A stretch of 64,000 nt of DNA from Anabas testudineus (Eukaryota > Chordata > Actinopteri > Anabantiformes > Anabantidae): positions 14,486,019 to 14,550,018 of the forward strand of contig NC_046625.1 in the NCBI RefSeq assembly GCF_900324465.2, read 5' to 3'. A model generated the notes under the pieces. The model saw nothing but the letters and a program-made list of their open reading frames with translations, was not told the DNA's origin and searched no databases. Below are positions 50,301-62,831 of the stretch, one piece after another. The position numbers and the translations under genes are program-made. Position 1 is the stretch's first letter. Each line of letters begins with the position of its first letter.

Positions 50301-51595
50301 GAGTCTGGGAGAACCAGATTTTCTTCTGTCCATCTCACAGTTTCTCAACGTCAGGGAGACGTTCCCCCAATTCTGATCGGGTTGGGGGTCTGTTAAGCTC
50401 TGTACCAACGCCAATCTCCCTTTGCTGTGGTACTCCACTGTTGTCTTGTTCTTAAGACAATGTGGCTGTGTGAGATTTAGGAATTGAACAGAAGTCTTGT
50501 GTTTGTCTGGTACCTGAAAGTACCACTGCATCACACTGTCATCTGGAAAACTGTCCGGGTAGTTTGGAGAGAGAAGCTCTGAGGACGAGATCCCCTTTGG
50601 GAATGTCAGTGTAATTTTAGCAAAGGCTAGGAGAGAAAGAAGTGAAAGCAACTGTCAAATAATGTGACTTTAAAAGACATACAAGAGAGAAATGTTCAGA
50701 CATGAAGATTTTAAGTAACTCACACTTGATATCTTCTCCGACAGACACGTCAAACTGACCATTTTGCAGCTTCTGTCCTGCTGGGACTTCCAGAGAAAAG
50801 CTGCCATGATTCAATATCTGAGCATTACTGATAAGTCCCCCTCTGCAGAATTTCCCTATGGTCACGCTCCCTGTCGTATGCGGGACCTGCAGGGTGTAAG
50901 TGTGTCTGTCTGGACATATCTCAGATGGATGGATCTGTCTCAGACCTGTTTTGGTGAAATCTATTTTCACTGATGTCAGCGCTGAGGCCTTCAGGTTCCA
51001 GGTGAATGTGCGTTTAAAATTCAGCAAAACATAACTGGAGTCAGTCTGGATGATGTGGCCATTACACCATGTTGTGGTGCAATCTGACAAGAGAAAGTGA
51101 GTTTTACAATCAAACTGTGTAAGATAATTGGATTGTTTTATAAGATTATTAATATAATTATAACAGTATCATTAATTTCACTCAAAGTGACTCAAAGGAA
51201 CTCTTACCTATGTTTCGCACAATTTCTATCTTGAACACATCTTGAGGTCCGGAGCAGTCGAACAGTAATGAGACAGACGTGGTGTCTTTTAACAGTAGAG
51301 ACTGACCACATTGCCTTCTACCTGCTGTTACTTTGCACACTGTGCATCTTTTGTCTGAACTGCTAATGTTGACGGTGGTGGCTTTATCAAGGGTGACGGT
51401 CATCTGCTGGGCCCCTGAAAAAAATAACGAAAACAAAAAACAAAAAACACAGAGCTTCAGAAAAAGGAATAAAAACACCAGATGTTGTTTTATTCACTGT
51501 TAACAAAGTCGGTATGACTTCACTCAGAGATGAGGAGGACAGGTTGGATTCACTCCTGCTATGAGTAACCAGGCTTGTACTCATCAAACAGTGTG

Positions 51596-51644
<49 letters not shown>

Positions 51645-52278
51645 TTGAACCTAGTGCCGGGAGATTATCGGGAAGTTGAGTCATGGCAACTTTACATCAT
51701 TCATGTTAGGTTGAAAAAAGTTTCACTATTGATCCAGGTAGCTTCTTCAGTCCAAGCGAGACGTTTAGCCACGACTCCACTTCTAGATACAGAACCTAAC
51801 GAGCAACTTGAAACTCTCTCTTGTCTCATACCCCGGTTTATCATATCTGACACATGACACACCAGAGCAGCTCTAGGGCTTTTAGATGGTGAGGGTTGTG
51901 TTGAGCAAACAACAGAAAACCACACTGAAAATCACTCGGTCATGTTGTGTACAGCACTGACAAAGAGTAAAGTCATTAATGTGCCGGCAGCCACATATAT
52001 ATATATATAACCAGTACAATAAAAACAGCGTCCAGAGAGCAAACACCACAGCCTGAGTCTGATGAGGCCTCCATGCTGTTTGTTCCTGTATTGTGTGTAT
52101 ATATATCATTGTGTCCACATTCAGACTGCAGATCCTCCACCTCGCCTCTCACTGTAAACATCTCGCAGTACATGTGTCTTACTGGTTAATTATTAAGCTT
52201 CAACTTACCTGACACAGTGAATGTGATGAATGCCAGTAGTAAAACCTGCAGAGAGACTCTGGCCGTCGATAAGGACAT
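47334..52278 (-). CDS. cdcp1: CUB domain-containing protein 1, full length (cdcp1 copy B)
   Basis: Nine exons (52278-52209, 51414-51208, 51083-50724, 50626-50258, 49403-49212, 48994-48623, 48531-48169, 48039-47958, 47751-47334) give 810 aa in phase (human 836). Signal peptide 1-23; first CUB-like region to about 212; second 213-335; middle cysteine-rich region 336-523 (CKVDMSEAEGLTLYIDK, LPCNDSILIKLTEGNG); third CUB-like region 524-644 (GYSTVSWIVSVPPNMEAHL, FYLNMSNC); membrane segment about 646-670; basic KKKKK; tail to 810. All four key tyrosine motifs of the mammalian tail are present: SIYNPN (Y684), SPVYATIDE (Y710), LIYTHLL (Y719) and GVYRPFQ (Y763), equal to human Y707, Y734, Y743 and Y762. 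CDCP1 is a Src/PKC-delta scaffold in adhesion and anoikis control. The neighbours clec3b and tmem158 match human. Confidence 0.93.
51600..51642 (+). repeat. (CA)n microsatellite, cdcp1 copy B intron 1
   Basis: About 21 CA units preceded by GTGTCTACACAC, the same flank as in copy A. Confidence 0.95.
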
Positions 52279-52560
52279 GCTGTCCTACGTTGTGGCTCCT
52301 TAACTTGGATTCTGGGACAAATCAGAGCAGATTCGCTCATATTTCATCGCCTCCTATCCACAGCTGGGACAATCGCTCATCGCATTATGTTTCTTTTTCA
52401 TTTTTACGTGACGCTCAGCTCGGAGAGGTTCGGATACTTCCTCCACCCACTTCCTGCATGTGTGCGTGGATCAGCAGGGGAGGAGCGTTGACTCCAGGTG
52501 AACTAAGGGCGTGGCCACGTCGGCCATTGTGGCAGGTACAGAGGTCGCTGATGCGTTATA
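52279..52560 (-). promoter_or_regulatory. cdcp1 copy B promoter region
   Basis: Upstream of the start codon. It shares an AAATCAG..TCCTATCCACAGCT block with the region upstream of copy A (44617-44710, TCCTGTCCACAGCT), so both copies inherited the same proximal promoter. A TATA box is not obvious. Confidence 0.45.
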
Positions 52561-53654
52561 ACGTCACAATCAATGCAATTTAATGATTTCTGCGAAATGC
52601 GTGGGATAAAAATGATTTACAATTCGTTGCTTCTTTATAGAGCAGCCTACACAAGTAGTTTTCAATAGAATACATTAAATTGCTCTTGAACTATTTCTGT
52701 CTAAGAAATATCTGTTTTATAAATCATCCTCTGTGATTGATTTGGAATTAAATAAAAAAAGAATTTCCACTCTGAACTTCTCAACACCATGAACTGGTCA
52801 GTCAGATGAGCAGGACACACACAGTTGTTTCTTTTTGACATGACATCAGGCTGATGGTGTTTCTCTTGTCTGAACATGCCACAGTCCTTCCCTGAAAGTA
52901 GAAAAATAGTACAGTGCCTTAGAGCCCGTGTGTCCTTCTAGGTCCCACCAGTTTAACTGAGGGCAGGTTGGACTGTATGTGGTGTAAATGTGTCCTTAGT
53001 TTTAGGGCACAAAGCAATAATTGCATCGATGACTTAATGTTACCCTTTGTAACATGATTAGTAATTCTCCAAATGTCTAATCTGTGCTGAGAAACACATT
53101 TTTGCCAGTAACAGATTTTAACAAAATCTGCAGCCTGGTGGCCTTTTATGGTTAAATTAACCAACAGTCTATAAAGTGCTGATCGCCACTTGAGGCAGCT
53201 ACAGCATTAAATGCAGCTCCTTAAGCATCAGTGATTAAGGATCTTCGTGTTTTCTTTGATACTGAAGTACTGATCGAATTCAGTACCTACACTCTGGAAA
53301 ATTCAATCTGAAGCATTCAAGTTTTAAACCTTATTTCTGGGCATATCTATAATGTACTATGGCATCATAAAGAAATGTGTGTTATAACACCTCTATTTTA
53401 GACATAAAAATTGCTGAATTTAATAACTAGAACACCTCTTTATATATTCACATACAAATCAACAGCATCACAAACTACATCCTCAGTGCAGCTGCACCAA
53501 CACCTCTAAAATATACCTTTAAAAAAAAAAGTCAGCATTTGAGAACAAGAGTTTGACAGTTTTGTCTCAACACCTTTAAATTTTGTTAGTGAGATACAGT
53601 ACGTCTGAAGTAAAACTGGTCTCGGCTACAGAGAACAGGTCTTAGATATAGTCT

Positions 53655-54251
53655 ATAATCACCTTTATTTTCATTTAAACCTTCAGAACATGAATACAAA
53701 TAAGCATATTCAACTTGACATTAGAAATCTGACTATATAAATACTGAAACCCTCTGTGTGTCAATCAGAAACGACATCTATTTCTCTGAATGTACTGAGA
53801 AAAAACTATTACATTAACTTTGAACATGACTATAAGTTATATATGTGACGGCACACTTTAAAGTTCAGTTCAGTGCAAAAGTCCTACAGGTGGGATAAGG
53901 CAAAAACTATCTAGAAAGATTAAAAACTATACAAACACGGTTTAAAGAGAAAGGTTTGGACAGTTTACGCTGACATAATCTAGAGGAAGGCCTAAGGGTA
54001 TACAAAACACATTGGTGTTGGTCCCAGTATAGGTTACTATTAGTATAAGTCTTCATAAATGACCTGGGTTCTTCTAATAGGAAGAGTTTCACTAGGTGTT
54101 CTGTAACCTCTAGTAAAGGTTAAAGAGCTCCCAAAACTAAAGCACTGGTTCAAAACGTTCTCCAGACCTCTGCAATCATTCATCCGTGTGAACATGGCTA
54201 CAATTAGAGAGTATAGGCAGCACAGGCTAATTATGTTAAAGACTATTTCAG
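53655..54251 (-). other. tmem158: tmem158 3' UTR
   Basis: Non-coding sequence to a minus-strand AATAAA at 53664-53669. The distal part (53590-53960) is the part also found at 45120-45445. Bases 52560-53590 hold no gene; part of them (about 52890-52990) is duplicated near 44970-45060. Confidence 0.55.
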
Positions 54252-54953
54252 TCATCTCGGTCTCCTCTGCTCCATCCCGTTCGGCAGGAACCCTGCAATG
54301 ATCGGCACTGGCCATATGAGAGCAGCAACACTCCACACGATGATGACCAAAGTCATGAAACAAGCCACAAGTGTCGACTCGATGGGTTTTCTGTTCAGCC
54401 TCCAACTTTTGTCCCCCTTCAGCTCGTCGAGGCTGAAATCCACGCAGCAGAAAGTGACCTGATCCCCGGTCTGCTGGCCCCTCGACCTACCCTGTCCAAA
54501 CCTCCGGTATCGGGACATCCCGCAGCCCACGCACAGGCGCAACTCCTGCTGACCCCCGGTGACCCCGAGGTGCTCGATGACGACGGGCGAGATCGCCCTG
54601 TTGAAAGACGCGGAGAAAAAAGCCCTTCCGTGGTTGTTGGTGGTGTAGATGAGCACGTCGCACTGGAAACCGAAGCTGCTGTCCCAGCGGGCCACCAGGG
54701 AGGTGGGCAGGAGTCTCTGGACGCTCACGTTGCACTGGGACAAAGTCTGCAAGGAGGAGGCGTCGGGCGAGGCTTCGCTCTCATCCACGGACCTCTTGGA
54801 GAAGCGCACGTCCACCTCCAGGTTGGCCAGGAACCTGTTGGAGGAGTTGATGGGCGGCAGGAGGAGGTCTTCGTCGCTCCAGCACTGACATCGCTGGAGA
54901 AGTCCGGCCACCGCGGTCAGAGCCAGCAGGAGAGTCGGACAGTTGTTCAGCAT
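54252..54953 (-). CDS. tmem158: transmembrane protein 158 (Ras-induced senescence 1)
   Basis: Single-exon gene, 233 aa. A signal peptide (MLNNCPTLLLALTAVAGLL) is followed by CNVSVQRLLPTSLVARW, GFQCDVLIYTTNNHGRAFF, VIEHLGVTGGQQELRLCVGC and CCVDFSLDELKG. The C-terminal block SWRLNRKPIESTLVACFMTL, the hydrophobic VIIVWSVAALIWPVPIIAGF and LPNGMEQRR is almost the same as in mammals. The mammalian alanine-rich linkers and C-terminal extension are missing. The start at 54953 is chosen because it opens the signal peptide; the frame is open further upstream to an ATG at 55112. TMEM158 is a Ras-pathway-induced surface protein (family knowledge). It sits beside cdcp1 as in human 3p21.31. Confidence 0.95.
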   Translation of the reverse strand: MLNNCPTLLLALTAVAGLLQRCQCWSDEDLLLPPINSSNRFLANLEVDVRFSKRSVDESEASPDASSLQTLSQCNVSVQRLLPTSLVARWDSSFGFQCDVLIYTTNNHGRAFFSASFNRAISPVVIEHLGVTGGQQELRLCVGCGMSRYRRFGQGRSRGQQTGDQVTFCCVDFSLDELKGDKSWRLNRKPIESTLVACFMTLVIIVWSVAALIWPVPIIAGFLPNGMEQRRPR

Positions 54954-55119
54954 GGCACAGGGCGCGTCTCTCCTGCTCGCATGGTGCTGTGACGATCCGC
55001 AGGCGACGGACGAGGCGTGCAATGTTTGGAAATGGCCAGTGATTTTTAAAAACGCAGATCCCGATGGGGAGATCTGATTCCCTGCCCGACTGGTATAAAT
55101 GGAAACGTCCAAAGCCCGT

Positions 55120-58100
55120 CACATCCGCGCAGCCTCCTCCCTTTGAATATTTTCCTTCTGACTAATTCTCCAAATGTGTCCCGCAGTCGCTCTTCAGGAG
55201 AAGCGAGCTGAGCAACACCGTGCGCTGCTTTCATCACAGTTCCGAGCTTCACCCCCCCTCTCCGTCACTTCAGGTGTGAGCGCTGAGCCCCAAAACACAG
55301 AGGAGTGGTCAGAGGAGAGCCTCCAGTGCGCAGGGACTGAGGCGCTCGGCTCTACGTGCGTCTTCCAATCATCAACCCCATCAGTCTCACGCTCAGAACA
55401 ACTTTATGTGAAATATAAAATGAAACAAAAGCGTCGACTTGAAGACAGACTTTAATCTTGTCTGCAGGTTGGCTTCAGTGTGTGGCACCATGTTGCACAA
55501 ACTGTAAACCACTTTTTCACAAAGCCAGAAATATAATCATCTGTTTATGTCTTTTATTGGCTTAAAAGTAGGGTTTAAGATCAAATAATGAATATGAGAG
55601 GACAGTTCAGAGCTGTTATTTGATGGTGTGATGGTTGTATAGCATTGAACACGTGATTTTCAAAGTAAATGGTTACTCTTGGTTTTAGCCTTGGGTTTTT
55701 CCTCCATCTGTTGTTTAAAAAGGATAAAACAGCATGAAAACCAGAGGAGCATGTAAAGGAGTAAAGCAAGTTTTTATTTAGGTGATTAGATTTAGATTAT
55801 TTAGCAGATGCACTACACAGCTGTGGGGCAACACAACATTTGGGGAGGCCTTGAAAAAGGATGAAACCTCCGGTGTCCTGAGCAAACACAGTCACTAACA
55901 ACCTCTACAGAGCAGAGATAGAAGGAGGTAACTTTGATTGTTGTTTCATCAGTTACTGAGCTAAAAGATATTAAGTTAATCTCCATCTCATGCAGGATTA
56001 TTCTTTGGACCTTTATCTTATCAGAGTAGAGTCACCGAGTTGAACATGAATGATGGTCAGTGAATAAACAGCTTCACTGGAGCATCGGGTCCTGAAGCAC
56101 AGTGATAATGAGGTAAATGAAACATATTCACCAAGATTTGTGCTGCTAGTGCTCCTTTAAATAAAGATGTCTGTGGTATTTCCTTCAGTCCAGTGATTAA
56201 ACATCCTCACGAAGAACCTCATGTGGTCATACTTACTGCTAATCACAGCTTACTGGGCTCAGTTTGTAAAAAAAAGGTCAAAAATGCAAGGATGGATCTG
56301 AATAAAACGCTGTCATTCATACATTTTATTCCTCTTTTCTTCTGTATAGACATCTAGTTACTATAGTTACTTGACGTAATGTGAATAAACAGAAAAGACT
56401 GTTTGATTTTTATTTAAATATTTTATTCAGTTACATTTTTTATTCTTATTACTTACACGACAGGGCCTCTAATTCAGCACACGAAGGAACTTTTTTTAGT
56501 TTGTGAGCCTTCACATTTGGAAAATGGCTAATATATAACAATAACACAAATCACTTTTTCTCTGAGTATCGATTCTAGTGAGTCAGTTTGAAATCAAGAG
56601 AGCAAAAAGCATTTTCTATGACTGAATGAAGAATGTGATTTAATTGCAGGTGTATTAAAAACCAATATCATAAAGTTGACAGTAAGAGCACCTTGCATGT
56701 TTCCATTGCTTGTAAGTATCTAGGTTATAAATACATACATATATATATATATAAAAACATATCTGAGAGATAAACTCAGCAGTGTGTAACTCGTTTGCTT
56801 GTTTGTTCATCTGTTCTGCTCTGAGAGCTGTATGTATGTTGTTGCTCGCCTCTCTCAGCCATACTGTGTGCTCAGGGGGCAACCACACAAATCAATAAAC
56901 ATGTGCCTGCACTGAGCTGGGACAGCAGGGGTTTTGTACACAGTGTATTTCACCTGGCTATTGTACCTGATACTGAAGAGAACAAAATCTCCCCACTCCC
57001 CGCTCCCTTCTCCTGTTTCTGTTTTGGACTCAGCGCTTTATCACACACACGGTAAATCTGATTACAATTACAGACAAGGGCACAGCTGCAGTTAATCTCA
57101 ACTTTGAGGAGTTTAAATATTAGGGGTAGTGGTTGAACACCTGGTTTGCTTTGGCAACGAGGGTTTTCAAGCTGCAGTCGCTGTGAGCCACCGTTGTCCC
57201 AAATCTCACTGAGCTCAGAGTCACTTTGGTCGCCCGTAATATTCTGTCTGTGTGTAACTCAGAGTAAAACAACCTGCAGAAAATTGTTAAAATCATTTTC
57301 TTCTTGTTTTTTACATTTATTTTTACATTTGTTATTGCGTTTGGCCATCTCTTGCTGGAGTTATGTTCTCTAAAAATATCCAGCCTTAAAATGTGACGCG
57401 TCTCTACCAGTGAAGGGTGTGTGGCTGTTTGATCTACAGTATATCAGAGTTGATATTTTGCTATTTCATGCATTTTTTATGGCCCACATACCAGTGACTG
57501 TAAAATGAGCACAAAATGTATTCCTAACCTCATCTTGTGCAAAAGACCATATATACCCCACAACATAATATAGTCAAACACCACAGCATTTAAAACTGGG
57601 GCAGAAATGTAAAAAATAAATAAATAAATAAACAAACATAAAACTTCCTTAAAAAGAAACTCTTTATCCCCATCTCATAAAGACAAATCATCATTTGTCA
57701 TTGAATTAAATGTCCTGATATCAAGCTTCTTGTTGCCACTTTCTAAGAAAGGAGAAAGTAATTAATTATGATGTTTGCCAGCATACTCTTTCTAGTAATG
57801 TATGTATAATATATTAGAAAAGATAATACTCTGCTGACTGAATTTGGTCATTGACCAGAGGCAGTGATGATGAATTATTCTCTCTCATCTTTGCCAGGTA
57901 AAATAAATGAATGCCACTTGGTATGAATTGTTTTCTTCTGTGCAGTTTAAATGGTGTCATTAGCTCCGTAGGCCTGCCTCCATGTGTCTGATGTGTGGGC
58001 CAGCTGAAGTGAAAGACGCTTTGGCCTTAATTTGCACCTGAAAGCCCTCGTCCTCTAGTCTCCTTTTAATTATGACAATGTATTCTCCTCAGTCTTTTTG

Positions 58101-61100
58101 CTTTGAAACAATCATGTAGTTGTTTGATTATGTTTCTACACACTCCGACATCTCTCCGGTGCTCACAAACGCTCCCACACTCATTTCCAAATGCTGGTCC
58201 CTCCACATCAGATATGTTCTCTAGACAATGTACTAGTGAGCAGCGCAAGGAAATGTAAATGACTTTCTTGTTCATTAATTATGCTATAAAAATGTAAATT
58301 GCTTTGGTGACAAAAATGCAAATGGGAGTAAGATGAAGGTCTCTTGTGCCAAAGGAGACTGCATGAAAGATTCATTTTCTTAAAATGTGGCTCTTTATTC
58401 TGGAAACCAAAAGTAGGAGCTGTTAGTGGCTCCTGGCCTCGCCTTCATCAGCTCTGTGCTGGATCAGGCACCATTAGTCTGACGCGTGAGTCTCGCAGAC
58501 TACAGCCCTAATTAGAAGTTTGAAACCGCGTACATGTATCTTTATGCACACAGTGTTCGAGCTTCTCTTTTATCTGAGCTTGGTGAATCCCCAGTCAGAC
58601 CACCAATCACTACCATGACACAAAACAAAACGGTGGTTTCCCACAGAGGGGAGTCTGGGAACAGCTAATACACTTTGGTTGATAATAATAATAACCTAAC
58701 ATCATCATCAATTTTATTGTCATGTGTCACTGAAATGATTCTGCAGGAGATCAGAGCAGCAACTAATGTTCATGATAATGTGCTGAGGTCCTGTCTCTCA
58801 ACATCTATCCACAGAGCATGTTGAGTGCATCACACAGCCCCAGCAGCAAGTTTCTCCCTCTCTCAATTTCCTTTCTGAAGAAACAAGATGACTCAGAGAA
58901 CAGAGAGATAGAAGATATACTATATTACAATCATTAAAGTAAAATTAAATCAAATTATATATTACGTAGCAGTTCATGTGTTATGTTAATGGTATATGTA
59001 AGTCTATTTTCTCATGGAGTTCCTTTCATGCATCAGCAGGAGAGTGTGAAACTTACTAAGATATTATATCTACAGACTTTCTAAAATGCATTACACTTAC
59101 GGATTGCCCCAATAAACACATGCATCACTTTGCTTGATCCTGATATCTGTGCAAATTTCACACTTGATATATTAAAAGGAAAAGAGGGGGGGGGGCACTG
59201 AGGCAGATTTTTGTGCTGCTAAACTGTCTGTGGCTCTCAAAGGAGGAGTCTGAGAAGAATTATCCTGGGTTGGCCTAATGGGGTTTGAGGGATGTTGGCA
59301 TTTAAGAAGCAAGAGATTTCTGTAGGATCCAGTATTTTGGGGGCTTAACACACACAAGGGCATAAAAGTAAACGCGTTTGTGCTGCGTGAGTGTCACAAC
59401 TTGATGAACATGCAATCCTGAAACACTGTTATACATCCTGAAGTAAGATAAAACATTAAAATTTGAGTCTTTGGATTTTAATGAGAAAAAAAAAAATCAT
59501 AGTTAGTGCCCTATAGTATTTCAGTAAATGTATGTAATTACTTCCAACCACTACTGTTTTGCCCATTAAAGCACAAATTAAATTTGGACTCGAGGACACA
59601 AGCTGATAATTCATTGTAGGCTACTCATATCTTGATCAAATTGCCACTGGAGCCTCGCTTTCAGTCAGTTTGAGTGCATCTTGGAGACTGCCTGGGGATC
59701 CGCAGGATTGAGAAGTTGTACACTAATTAGTTACATAAATTGTTAAGGAGCTGCTCTGAAATCAGGCTAAAGGGCTGGGGATCCCCAGAGAAGACATAAA
59801 AAATATGTTTTGTAGAGCAGCCTGCGTGTTGCAGAATCTACACTTCACTTTCCAATAAATCTATCCCAGGTGAGTGAAGGTCATGCAGCAAAATAGATGC
59901 TGCTAGTTTCCAACATATTCTTTAAGATCTTCTTCCAGCTCCAAATCTCCCCCATCTCCTCTGCACTAGCATGTTTCTCTCTGAGGCCTCTGTCTGCCAT
60001 GAGAACAGATACGTGAAGGACACACGGGGCTGTCAATGTGAAATAGGCCCTGCAAATAACATCACACTCATCAGACTTTCTGAACTGCGGTCAGAGGCAT
60101 GCAGAGACCCATCAGCCTGCTCCTCGTCAGTCTCCGGGAGCTGAGATGGTGTCAGATTGCTTCCGCGGCACCACCAGCCCACTTCTCATTGAGGAGGATG
60201 TGAAATGTGAATCAGACACAGGTCCATGAAAGGTTACTTTGGACAGTTGAAGACAAGTCAGCCCCCTCCCCTCATCAGAGTCCTACCTTACTCACTGCTG
60301 CTCGGTCTGCTCTCTGTGGCCATTCGTCATCTGGTTCTCTCCTGGCGAAAGGCAATTGGACTCCAAAACAAGGAGAGAAGGGGTGATTGCCGTGGATTGT
60401 GTGTGGTGGAGGGAATGAGGAGGTGGATGCTGGCGGAAAAAGGAGGATGATTGGTGCTTTCAAAAGGGATTTGTTTGAGAAACAACAGAAGCGGCTCGCA
60501 CTTGAAACTCAAAAGGCAATGTAGCCATCCAAAAGCGCACAACTTTAATGCAACCAAAAATAAATCATTAGAAGATTATAATTAAGGAACGACGCCATGC
60601 TGTTTTTTTAAACCGTTAAGTGGTACAAAACATAAAGAGGTGGAACACTGAGGCAAGGCTGGGAACTGCAGAGAGGATAAGACGTTCACAGGAACGATTC
60701 CATATTTTATTTCAGGGCGTTTTTTCCCCCCAGATTTCCAGCAATAAACTGCCTTTGTTCATGCAGATGCTCCCTGAGGACATCGAGCCTCCATCTGCTA
60801 CTGTTACATGATACCTATCATTTTTCTTCCATGTCACGCTGTTAGTATTTAAAAAAAAACAAACAAACAAAAAACACTGACCTAGAGCAGCTAAATTTGT
60901 CTGAGCACAGAGAATTTAATGAGGAGAGTTTTTTTTTGTTTTATATTCATTAAAGTAAATAAATAAATAAAATAATAAGTTATTTATGTGTTTGCTCAGT
61001 GGAAAAAGAGAGTTAACAGTGACAGAAGAGATGTAGGGAGAGAGAGGGAGTACGGCTGGACTGCAGTTATATGGTATGCATCTTAATCACTGGCCCCCAG

Positions 61101-62640
61101 TCTCCCAGCCAATCACAATTTACTGGCATTCAGTCGGTGCTGACAGTAGTGACGGCGTTTGCTCGTGTTGCCAGATTACTGCCAATCAAATCCGATCAAA
61201 CTACACCCACACAACCCTGATGATTCAGATTAACTGACAGTCATTTCAGAAAGTGTTCAGACTCCTTGGCTTTATTGTTTAAATTGAAATGGATAAAGAT
61301 ACTAGTTGTAGCCATCAATCTGATTTAAACTATGTGAAAAATGTGTTTTTAAAAATCTTTGCAAGTATGTTGAAAAATACAAACTATCCCAGCTGCATTC
61401 AATCCAGATAAATCGGGTCTTGTGAAAGTGAGTTGCAGTTTTTCCTACCCCTTCTCTTCTAACACTGTAAACATTGATTCATTATGTTACTTTACTGTAT
61501 GTTCTGTTGCTTCTCTATTACTATTAAGTTGCGCTGGGTGAACATAGATTTCTGTTTTCACCAGATGCTGCAGACTTGACTGAGGGAGTGAGTATCACAG
61601 ACGATCATCAGGGAGCCTCCCTCTGTATCTGCAGACAGATGTGGAGAGGTAGTGAGTTAGTGAGTATCTCAACCTATTTCCCTGTCTCATTTCTCCTCTT
61701 CAGCCACATCCTGTTGTGCACTGGGCGAAGGCATCAATTCAATTCTGATACACAGCGATGGGCCTGAGCAGAGCCCTGGGTTTAGCTCCCTGACGTCAGG
61801 CTGAGGATCTCTTTCTATGCCTTGCTAATGATTGCCCACACTTGTTTTCTTCCCCCCACCAGCTCTGTCTGCTCCTTTGCTTCACTGCCTCCATCTCCAT
61901 GTCAGATCAAAGGTGAGAGCCACAGGGACAGCTCATAGGAAAAAAAAGAAACCCTGATGAGATGATGAGAGCGAGTGGAGGTGCTCGCTCACTCTGCAAT
62001 CACTTTACGCTGGAAGTTGGCATCAAAGAAGAAGTGGTTCTGTCAGAACTCAGGCATAATGAAAGCACCTCCTGAGGATACTTGAATCCCTGCTGGCAGT
62101 AAATTTGTGTCATTGAATAATTTCAATCATGTTTAATGGTAATTTTTTGTGTGGGGGACCATCGTCTTAGTTGATTTTCTATGGTTTGGGCTACATTTGA
62201 CTCCAGAAGAAAATGTAAACTTTAAGACAACATACAAAGAGCTTAAAGAAGAAAGTAAAACAAAAAACAAAAGTGAAAGATTTACACAGGATATAAGATA
62301 CCATCTATATAGGGATTACACACTGTAAGAAATAATTTGCTTTTTTAATGATTATGAAATCTTCTTTTAATGCTTTAAATGCCAATTAATACAAATAACA
62401 CTATTAAACACCTTTGTTCTCATTTACAGCTTTTATCTTCTATCTTTTAACCCATGTGAATAATTAGTAAACAATTTAATAAGCCACTTTTTAAGTTAGG
62501 TTAAACGCTATAAAAAGCAGTCCCATTAAACAGAATTACAGATAAAACTCAGTCTTTTAATTGTGTAATTTGTTCAAATGAAATTAAACTCTGAATATAA
62601 GAATTAGCAGGGCGCTTGTTTTTATACCCACGTGGTTTTG
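55120..62640. other. long gene-free region upstream of tmem158
   Basis: About 7.5 kb with no open frame that resembles a protein and no recognisable transposon. The first 300 bases are the CpG-containing tmem158 promoter. The region about 57850-58080 and 58420-58680 is less AT-rich and has homeobox/bHLH-like words (TTTAATTA, CAGCTG), so regulatory elements are possible but not shown. Short A- and G-tracts (59184-59197) are simple sequence. Confidence 0.4.
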
Positions 62641-62649
62641 TCGTTGTCG

Positions 62650-62831
62650 ACGCTCTCTGTGTTCATAAAGTTTGTTGAAAGAAAGATGGCGGCGCCTATG
62701 GCGAAGCCGTGATGTCAGGAGCAGGTCGTTTACAAAGTGTTTCAATGGTGCACGTGACATTTGTAATATTATTTATTGGTTTTATGTCAGTACGATTATA
62801 ACGCGGAATCAAAGGACCTGGACATAAATCG
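62650..62831 (+). promoter_or_regulatory. promoter and first exon of the next gene, possibly lars2
   Basis: A CpG-containing stretch with a perfect YY1-type AAGATGGCGGC at 62683-62693 ends in a consensus donor, ATCG|GTAAGT, at 62831/62832. The ATG inside the YY1 site opens only a nine-codon frame ending at 62712, so the exon looks like 5' UTR with a small upstream frame. Human LARS2 follows TMEM158 in this orientation, which is the only reason to suggest lars2. Confidence 0.5.

Noticed and set aside
54570-55122. 140-codon plus-strand and 113-codon minus-strand frames over tmem158
   Set aside because: They are shadows of the GC-rich tmem158 coding exon in other frames.
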